From the NCBI RefSeq assembly GCF_030272615.1, contig NC_081414.1:50255136-50311135 (forward strand): a stretch of DNA of 56,000 bases, written 5' to 3'. The notes beneath the pieces were generated by a model, which saw only the letters and a list, made by a program, of their open reading frames with translations, was not told the origin of the DNA and ran no database searches. The stretch is from Cryptomeria japonica. Taxonomy: Eukaryota; Streptophyta; Pinopsida; Cupressales; Cupressaceae. This document shows positions 48,820-56,000 of this stretch, one piece after another (within the stretch, counting starts at the first letter, position 1; each line of letters begins with the position of its first letter). The translations under genes and the position numbers were made by a program.

Positions 48820-48824
48820 ATTGT

Positions 48825-49711
48825 TGTTGGTATGATGCAAATATGTGCTCTAATGATATCTGAGAAATGTGTTGTCATTGATGTCAACATATTTCATGTC
48901 TAGTGCAATGATTCACTGAAGTTCAATTAGTTAGTTTATTCTATATATTGATTATAAATGTTTGTGGATTAAAGGGTTTGTAGAGTGATATATCTAGTTG
49001 ATTTGGTGCAAGTGTTAGAGGTCCACATGAAGATTTGAGTGAGTTATGAGTATCTGTGTTGTGGTCATTTTTTTGTTCTTCAGTATTGCCAGTGTTTAGT
49101 ATTTTGATTTGCATTGCTTCACATTATAATATCTTGGTTTGTGGATTTATAATTATGTTTGGGGTGTTGGTGTGTGTCCTCAATTCAAGTGGTTCATGGT
49201 TTAAATCTCTACAAGTGATTTTTCCTGGTTGACAGTCAGTTCAGTTATTATTCTTGAAGTTTGGTGTGTTGATAACAACGATTCTAGTAACTTGAGTTGG
49301 TGTGGATGTTATTGTGGTAATTCATGATGCTTGTGGATGTTTTTATATCGTGTGTTATTTATGTTGGTGGTCCGCATTGATGGATGAGCGCGTTATTGAT
49401 GATTTTATCTAATCCAATGGTGTTCTTCATGTCCTTGGCCAACATGATGATCGTAGTGTGTTGTGGATGTTTGATGCATAATTCTTGGAGGTGTTTCATA
49501 TTCAAGGTGGTGAATTTGGTCCATGCTATGTCTAAGCTGACATTGTTTTGGTCTTCATGTGATATTGTAGCGTGTATGGTTATATTTTTGTTATTAGGAG
49601 ATATGTGTTGAGCCAACCTTGATGATATTGATCCAAGGTTGATGTCATGTATAAACAAATGTAATATATTTGTAATTGAGTGTGTCATGGGTGTGTGGTG
49701 TGTGAATAATT
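48825..49711 (+). repeat. Solo LTR, left part (interrupted by copia-2)
   Basis: Starts TGTTGGTATGATGC, with ATTGT at 48820-48824. The right part ends CCTCTCA at 55117, followed by ATTGT at 55118-55122. Together they form one LTR of about 1.33 kb once copia-2 and its duplicated TAATT are removed. No internal region remains, so it is a solo LTR. It resembles the copia-1 LTR at its start and end. The orientation is taken from its TGTTGG start and C-rich end. Confidence 0.85.
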
Positions 49712-50163
49712 TGTTGATATGTGGCGAATGGTCAACAAAGTATTGTACACTCAGCACGTATCCTCGCCGAGGTCCGGGGTTGGGTCAAGCCCTGGGAACG
49801 CGGGCAGTAGCCCGCGGTGGGGGTTCAGGGGCGGCAGCCCCCGAGAAAAAAAATTTTGGATGTTTTTTGTTGATGAAAACCGACATTGTAATGAAACCCT
49901 AAAAATGTCGACTTTGTTTGGTGCCCTAAAAACGCATGTTATAAGCGGCTAGGATGCTTAAGGCATTGTGATGTGGATGTACTATTTTTGCTGGATAATA
50001 AGAAAGATTGGACGGCTATGTATGGTGGACGTAAACCATTCTGGATGAACCACGTTAAATCTCTGTGTTATTTGTGTCCTATTTTATTTCTTTATCTTTT
50101 GTATTTAAATCTGCATATAATTGTTAGTTCATATTTGCTTCGGATCTGCTTGAAATCCTAACA
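49712..50163 (+). repeat. 5' LTR of copia-2
   Basis: Starts TGTTGATATGTGG and ends CCTAACA. It has a GC-rich block near 49765-49845 (GCCCGCGGTGGGGGTTC) in otherwise AT-rich DNA. Confidence 0.92.
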
Positions 50164-50165
50164 AT

Positions 50166-50177
50166 TGGTATCAGAGC
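50166..50177 (+). promoter_or_regulatory. Primer binding site of copia-2
   Basis: TGGTATCAGAGC, two bases after the 5' LTR; tRNA-iMet type, unmutated. Confidence 0.95.
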
Positions 50178-50223
50178 CAGGTTTTCTATAAATTGGCAGG
50201 ACTCTTAGATTTGAGTGGGAGCA

Positions 50224-53200
50224 ATGGAGGATTCCAAATTCAAGGTCAAAAAGTTTAACAGCCAGAATTATCAGCTATGGAAAATGCAAATGGAGGATTA
50301 CCTGTATCAAAAGGATTTGTGGTAGCCGTTGGAAGGAAAGACAAAGAAAGCGACCACAATGTCAAATGAAGAGTGGGACATTTTAGATAGAAAGGCACTG
50401 GGATCCATTTGATTGTGCCTTGCACCGTCTATAGCATTCAATATAACTAAAGCAAAAATGATTGTAGATTTGATGGTGACATTGGCTAAGTTGTATGAGA
50501 AACCCTCGGCTTCGAATAAGGTATTTCTTATGAATCATTTGTTTAATTTGAAAATGAGTGAGGGAGGATCTGTAGCGGAGCACTTAAATGAATTTAATAC
50601 AATTACCAGTCAATTGTCTTCTGTAAAAATTACCTTTGCAGAAGAGGTTAGGGCTCTCTTGATTTTATGTTCTTTGCTAGAAAGTTGGAATGGCTTGGTT
50701 ATGGTTGTAAGTAACTCTGTCTTTGGTAAAAATACTTTGATATTTGATGATATTGTTGGTGTTATCCTAAGCGAGGAAATGCAAAGGAAAAGCATAGGTG
50801 ATACTTCAACATCATCAAGTAGTGTTTTGAATGTGGAGAACAGAGGAAGATCAAAGGAAAGAGGAAAAGGCCCTGGGAATGAGAAGTCATGAGGGAAGTC
50901 AAAGAAAGGACGCTCTCAATCTAGAGGAAAGAAATATTGTTGGTACTATGGAAAGCCTGGTCATCTAAAGAAAGACTATTGGTCTCGAAAAAACAAAGAA
51001 GGAGACAAAAATGAAAATGACAGTAAGGAAGCTAATATTGCAAGTAATACTTTACAAGATGCTTTAATCTTATGTTTGGATAATGTTAATGATTCTAGGG
51101 CTTCATTTCATGCTACACCCCATAGAAAATATTTTCTAGATTATGTTCAAGGTGATTTTGGATAGGTATATTCGGGTGATGATGAGCCCTGTCAAATTGT
51201 TGGAAAAGGAAAGATAAAGATCAAGTTGCAAAATGGAAATGATTGGTTTCTGCAGGAGGTAAGACATGTTCCTAATTTAAGAAGAAATTCAATTTATGCA
51301 GGGCAACTAGGTAGTGAAGGTTGCATAGTTACCTTCTCAGACAGTATCTGGAAGGTCACTAAAGGATCATTAGTACTAGCTAAAGGTGCGAAGGTAGGAA
51401 AATTATATCTATGTACTGGTAACACTTACTCTACTTTAGCTGCTACAGATAAAATTACTGCAAGGACAACAACAATAGATGTTGCAAGAACAGATATAAT
51501 GTCGCACCATAGGCTTGGGCACATGAGTGAGAAACGGATGAAAATCCTTCACTCCAAAAATCTATTTACAGGACTAAAGAAGATTGATTTAGAGTTCTGT
51601 GAAAACTGTGTTTATGGTAAACAGAAAAGAGTCAGATTTCTCAAGGTTGGGAAAGAGAAGAAGAGTGAGAAGTTAGAGCTTGTGCATTCAGATGTATGGG
51701 GACCGGCTCAGGTATCATCTCTTGGTGGCTCTTGTTATTATGTTATTTTTATTGATGACTCAACCAGAAAAAAATGGTTATATTTCCTAAAACAAAAATC
51801 AGATATTTTTGAAACTTTTAAGAAATGGAAAGCTTTGGTTGAGAAAGAGACAGGAAAAAAGTTGAAGTGTCTCAGATCGGATAATGGAGGTAAGTATTGC
51901 AGCAAAGCATTTGAAGATTACTACTCCTTAAATGGGATTCAAAAGAAAAAGACAGTTCCAGGAACTCCACAGGAAAATGGTGTGTCAAAGAGAATGAATA
52001 GGACTATCATGGAACGCGCGAGGAGCATGAGATTGCATGTTGGATTGCCCTTACATTTTTGGGCAGATGTTGTACATGTTGTTGTCTATTTGATAAATAG
52101 AGGACCTTCAACCCCTTTGGATGGTGGTATTCCAGAGGAGGCATGGACTGGAAAAAAGGTAAATTATTCCTTTCTGAAAACCTTTGGTTGTGAAGCTTTT
52201 GTCCATGTTGATAAAGAAAACATAACCAAACTTGATGTTAAATCTCAGAAATGTACCTTCATTGGATATGGGATTGATGAATATGGCTATCGGTTATGGG
52301 ATTTTGAAAATAAGAAAATAATTAGAAGTAGAGATGTTATATTCAATGAAAAGGTCATGTATAAAGAACAGATGCAAGAAAAGAAGCATGAACGGGACAA
52401 ACAAGAATATGTGGTGTTGGATGAGATTCCTAAAAATGAAATGCCACAGGTACCTGATGCTCAGCAACAACAGATTGTTCCACAAACTCCTGCAAGTGTT
52501 AGACGTTCTACAAGGTTAAGTAGACCCCCTGAAATATTTTCTCCTTCTTTGTATTCTATTTTATTAACTGATTCCGGTGAACCAGAAGAATATGAAGAAG
52601 CAATGCAGGTGGATGCCAAACAATAGTGGGAGCTAGGCATGAAAGAGGAGATGGACTCCTTGATGAAAAATAAGACTTGGGACTTAGTCCCTTTACCTAC
52701 AGAAAAAAAGAGCTTTGCCTAACAAATAGGTTTATAGGCTGAAGGAGGAGGAAGGAGGTCAAAAAAGATATAAGGCCAGACTTGTGGTAAAAGGTTTTGC
52801 ACAGAAAAAGGGTATAGATTATGATGAAATATTTTCTCCAGTTGTAAAAATGACTTCAATTAGAACTGTACTTAGTCTTGTGGCTGCAAATGATTTACAT
52901 CTTGAACAATTAGACGCCAAAACAAATTTTCTCCATGGAGATTTGAAGGAGGAAATTTACATGTTGCAACCACAGGGATATGAGGTCAAAGGTAAGGAGA
53001 ACTTGGTGTGCAGGTTGAAGAAAAGTTTGTATGGCCTAAAGCAAGCACCCCGACAATGGTATTTAAAATTTGATAGTTTAATGGCTGAACGCGGTTATCA
53101 TAGATGTCATTCTGATCATTGTGTATATTTTAAGAGATTGGATAATGGCAGTTATATTATCCCATTGCTTTATGTTGATGACATGCTTGTTGCTGGGTCT

Positions 53201-54134
53201 AACATGCAACATATAAATGATCTTAAACAGAAATTAGCCAGGTCATTTGCTATGAAGGATTTGGGTGCAGCTAAGCAAATTCTCGATAATGAGGATTACA
53301 CAGGACAGGAAAAATATAACCTTGAATTTGTCCCAAAGTGAGTATATAAAGAAGGTGTTGAAAAGATTTAACATGCAGGATGCAAAAGCAGTCAGTACAC
53401 CTTTGGCTAGTCATTTCAAATTGACTGAGGAGATGTGCCCAAAGGAACAGGAAGAGGTAAATAAAATGTCTGACATCCCGTATTCATCAGTTGTTGGCAG
53501 TCTGATGTATGCAATGGTATGCACAAGGCTAGATATTGCACATGCAATGGGAGTTGTGAGTAGGTTTATGAGTAATCTGGGTATGGAACATTGGAATGTT
53601 GTGAAATGGATTCTTCGGTATTTGAAAGGAACTACTAAGAAGGCATTATGTTTCAAAGGATCTAATGTTGCTCTGAGTGGATTTGTTGACTCTGATCTGG
53701 CAGGTGATATTGATTCATGGAGGAGTACTACAGGGTATGTTTTTACTATAGAGGGAACTGTAGTCAATTGGATTTCTAGGTTGCAAAAGGTTGTTGCACT
53801 TTCAACCACTGAAGCTGAGTATGTTGCTGCTACAGAAGCCAGCAATGAGATGATTTGGTTACAATGTTTTTTGGAGGAATTGGGTCAGACATAGGAGGAT
53901 CACCCATTGTATACTGATAGCCAGAGTGCCATTCATCTTGTGAAGAACTCTTCTTTTCATTCAAGGACAAAGAACATTTAGCTTAGGTACCACTTCATCC
54001 AGACTGTTTTGGAGGAGGGTCAGTTACGGATTGAGAAGATTCACACAAGTGATAATCTTGCCGATATGTTCACGAAGGTAGTTCCACAGGAAAAGCTAAT
54101 TTCTTCATCAGTTTCTGTTGGTCTTCTTGATTGA
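50224..54134 (+). pseudogene. Copia-2 gag-pol polyprotein, heavily mutated
   Basis: The start is ATG at 50224 (MEDSKFKVKKFNSQNYQLWK). Stops lie at 50323 (TAG), 50410, 50890 (TGA), 51163 and 52624 (TAG). The zinc knuckle at 50938-50979 reads CWYYGKPGHLKKDY, with two of its Cys changed to Tyr. The protease region is decayed and no DSG triad was seen. Integrase: HHCC region (HRLGHMSEKRM, CENCVYGKQ), then LVHSDVWGP, LRSDNGGKY and PQENGVSKRMNRT, where the expected catalytic Glu codon is AAG (Lys) at 51988. RT resumes in another frame (LEQLDAKTNFLHGDL, LLYVDDMLVAGS), then RNase H in a third frame (VDSDLAGDIDSWRSTTGYV, STTEAEYVAA). The last frame ends at TGA 54132-54134. It cannot encode an active enzyme. 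Confidence 0.92.
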
Positions 54135-54220
54135 TAATTGTTGAATTTATACCAGTCAAGTCCAAGTGTTTTATCCAGCGGATACTACAAGTATAGTGGT
54201 GTCATCTAGTATCAGTCTCC

Positions 54221-54231
54221 AATTGGGAGAT
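54221..54231 (+). promoter_or_regulatory. Polypurine tract of copia-2 (weak)
   Basis: AATTGGGAGAT directly before the 3' LTR. It is a shortened form of the AAGGGGGAGAT type. Confidence 0.75.
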
Positions 54232-54670
54232 TATTGATATGTGGTGACTGATCAGCAAAGTATTGTACACTCAGCACATATACTCGTCGGGCCGCGCCCT
54301 AGGAATGCAGGCGATAGCCCGCGGCGGGGGTTCGGGGGCGGCAACCCCCAAGGAAATTTTTTTTGGATGTTTTTTGTTGATGAAAACCGACATTGTAATA
54401 AAACCCTAAAAATGTCGACTTTGTTTGGTGCCCTAAAAATGCATGTTATAAGTGGATGGGATTCTTAAAGCATTGTGATGTGGATGTATTATTTTTGCTG
54501 GATAATAAGAAAGATTGGACGGCTGTGTATGGTAGATGTAACCCATTTTGGGTCAACCACGTTAAATCTTTGTGTTATCTGTGTCCTGTTTTATTTCTTT
54601 ATCTTTTGTATTTAAATCTGCATATAATTGTTAGTTCATATTTGCTTCGGATCTGCTTGGAACCCTAACA
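54232..54670 (+). repeat. 3' LTR of copia-2
   Basis: Starts TATTGATATGTGG (G to A in the second base relative to the left LTR) and ends CCTAACA. It has the same GC-rich block near 54285-54350, shortened by about 13 bp overall. Confidence 0.92.
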
Positions 54671-54675
54671 TAATT

Positions 54676-55117
54676 TATTAATCATTCGGATGCAGAGCAA
54701 AAGTGATGAGAAGTGTGAGAGATATTATCTGCTTGACAAGAACTGTAATCAAGCATTGAGGATGTTATTTCTCAGTTCATGATTTTTCAGAAGTGATATG
54801 AATCTGTTTGTATGGTAGTGAGCTTTCCCAGGGTTGTTGCCCTTTGTAGTTTTTGAGCAGTGAGCTCTAGGCAGTGTGCCTGAATGCATGTGCATTCCCC
54901 ATTGTCATGTTTCATATACTTCTAACAAGGTATCATCATATTGTGAGTAGGTTCCCACCATGGTTTTTCCCTTGACTGGGTTTTCCACGTCAAAAATATT
55001 GGTGTTATGTGTGTTCATATTGTGTTGTTGATTTGTGCTTTCACTATTAATTATCATATCTAAGATTAAAATAAGTTGCTATAAAATTTGGTGACAACTG
55101 ATTCACCCTCCCTCTCA
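54676..55117 (+). repeat. Solo LTR, right part
   Basis: Continuation of the solo LTR after copia-2. It contains the U5-like signature GGTTTTTCCCTTGACTGGGT and ends in a C-rich tract and CTCTCA, then the target-site duplication ATTGT. Confidence 0.83.
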
Positions 55118-55122
55118 ATTGT

Positions 55123-56000
55123 CTGCCCTATTTTTCTCATTAACATCCTCCATCAAGTACAACTACAATTTTCTTTCCAAATCATTTCTTAATGTGGTGT
55201 AACGTTATTAATTGCACCCTGTGCAATTGCACGCTGCATAAGTGCCTTCACTTTAAGTCAATTGGAGAATCCCTTCACCTTTTTCTTCCATTTGCCCACT
55301 TGGCATACCTTATTAGCTTCATCTTTATCCATTTTCCCAACTTTATTGATTGTTTGACTTGTGTACACTTGAGTGTTGTAGAGACATCAGTGCATCACAC
55401 TAGCATCCCACGAATATGCAGTTTGAAGGTGATCATTGGAGCATTAGACCTGCACTTGGCAAAGCTCATAACACCTCCTATAGTGCCCACTAATGTCAAT
55501 TTTTCTTCCAACTTGTTTATCTTGCCCTTGTAGCTTCATTTTGGCTCTTTAGTTGATCTCTCTCACAATTTCCTACATTGTAATCATACTCTGCAACATT
55601 CTAAGTGAAGCTAATGATGTTGAAATTGGGAAAAATAATTCTTGAATCTCAAAATCCCAATCATAAGCCAAAGATCCAAGAGTTGAAAATGCAACATCAT
55701 GCCAACAGAACACTTCCTCTAAAATGCATAAAACTGAAATAAACAAATAAAAATATAAAAATGCATTCAAGAGATGCTTCATTCTCTTGTTTTCCTGTCT
55801 ACCGAGATCCTGCATGTAAATCTTTTGCTCCCAAATTTGTACAATACACAAGAGACTATGGAAGAATGAAAATGGTTGATTGATCAACATGATTGCAAAC
55901 ATGACTATGAAATTGCTATGTGATTCTCTGCAAAAAGGATTAGAAAATTTGTTTGATGGCAACACACAAGAACACAAGAAGCAAACTTTAGTGTTAGCAA
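55123..56000. other. No gene seen
   Basis: Short frames on both strands (such as 55192-55533 and 55573-55977) lack any recognisable motif. Confidence 0.45.

Larger units (their letters stand above)
49712..54670 (+). mobile_element. Copia-2: full-length but dead Ty1/copia element nested in a solo LTR
   Basis: 4,959 bp with LTRs of 452 and 439 bp, a perfect PBS, a weak polypurine tract and an exact target-site duplication TAATT (49707-49711 and 54671-54675). The coding order is gag, protease region, integrase, RT, RNase H. It is heavily decayed, with at least six stops and frameshifts. It landed inside the solo LTR 48825-55117. Confidence 0.93.

Noticed and set aside
49359-49757. 132-codon minus-strand frame
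   Set aside because: It lies inside the solo LTR, crosses the copia-2 insertion edge and has no motif.
53411-53845. 144-codon minus-strand frame
   Set aside because: It is the reverse shadow of the copia-2 RNase H region.

Overview
This is nuclear DNA from a seed plant, most likely a gymnosperm such as a conifer. That is an inference from four things: one conserved plant gene split by a 13.7 kb intron, several degraded long LTR retrotransposons, AT-rich decayed intergenic DNA, and no bacterial-style gene packing. I see no CRISPR array, tRNA, rRNA or operon. I do not think the window holds a new multi-gene system. Its interest lies in the architecture and decay of mobile elements around one real host gene.

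Host gene: two exons encode the C-terminal part (about 631 residues) of a FAM91-family protein (homologue of animal FAM91A1). They lie at 8488-10114 and 23777-24044 on the + strand and join in frame across a GT-AG intron. Earlier exons, encoding the FAM91 N-terminal half, were not found in positions 1-8487 and should lie upstream. The intron holds a complete but dead Ty3/gypsy chromovirus in antisense (11329-17615), a copia gag zinc-knuckle remnant, possible LTR starts, and AT-rich minisatellites.

Left flank (1-8487): decayed repeats, including an AT minisatellite, a 60-bp tandem repeat, an LTR-like fragment ending in a C-rich tract, a possible transposase tail, and an 80-bp tandem duplication.

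Region 24-34 kb: TCAAT-rich DNA, a 370-bp tandem duplication, a decayed pentatricopeptide-repeat (PPR) coding region (27.4-28.7 kb), a 93-bp tandem duplication, and a decayed gag zinc knuckle near 32.1 kb.

Region 34-55 kb: three Ty1/copia-class elements and one solo LTR. Copia-1 (34104-about 41572, +) is nearly complete, with two stop codons and one frameshift. A second element (42925-47791, -) has well-preserved LTRs, PBS, PPT and target-site duplication but carries only gag, protease and a short following stretch. Copia-2 (49712-54670, +) is full length but heavily mutated, and it sits inside a solo LTR (48825-55117). Both insertions kept exact 5-bp target-site duplications, so their order can be read directly.

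Many stops and lost residues in the elements are consistent with C-to-T or G-to-A change (for example CGA to TGA, TGG to TAG, Cys to Tyr), as expected from long-term cytosine methylation and deamination.
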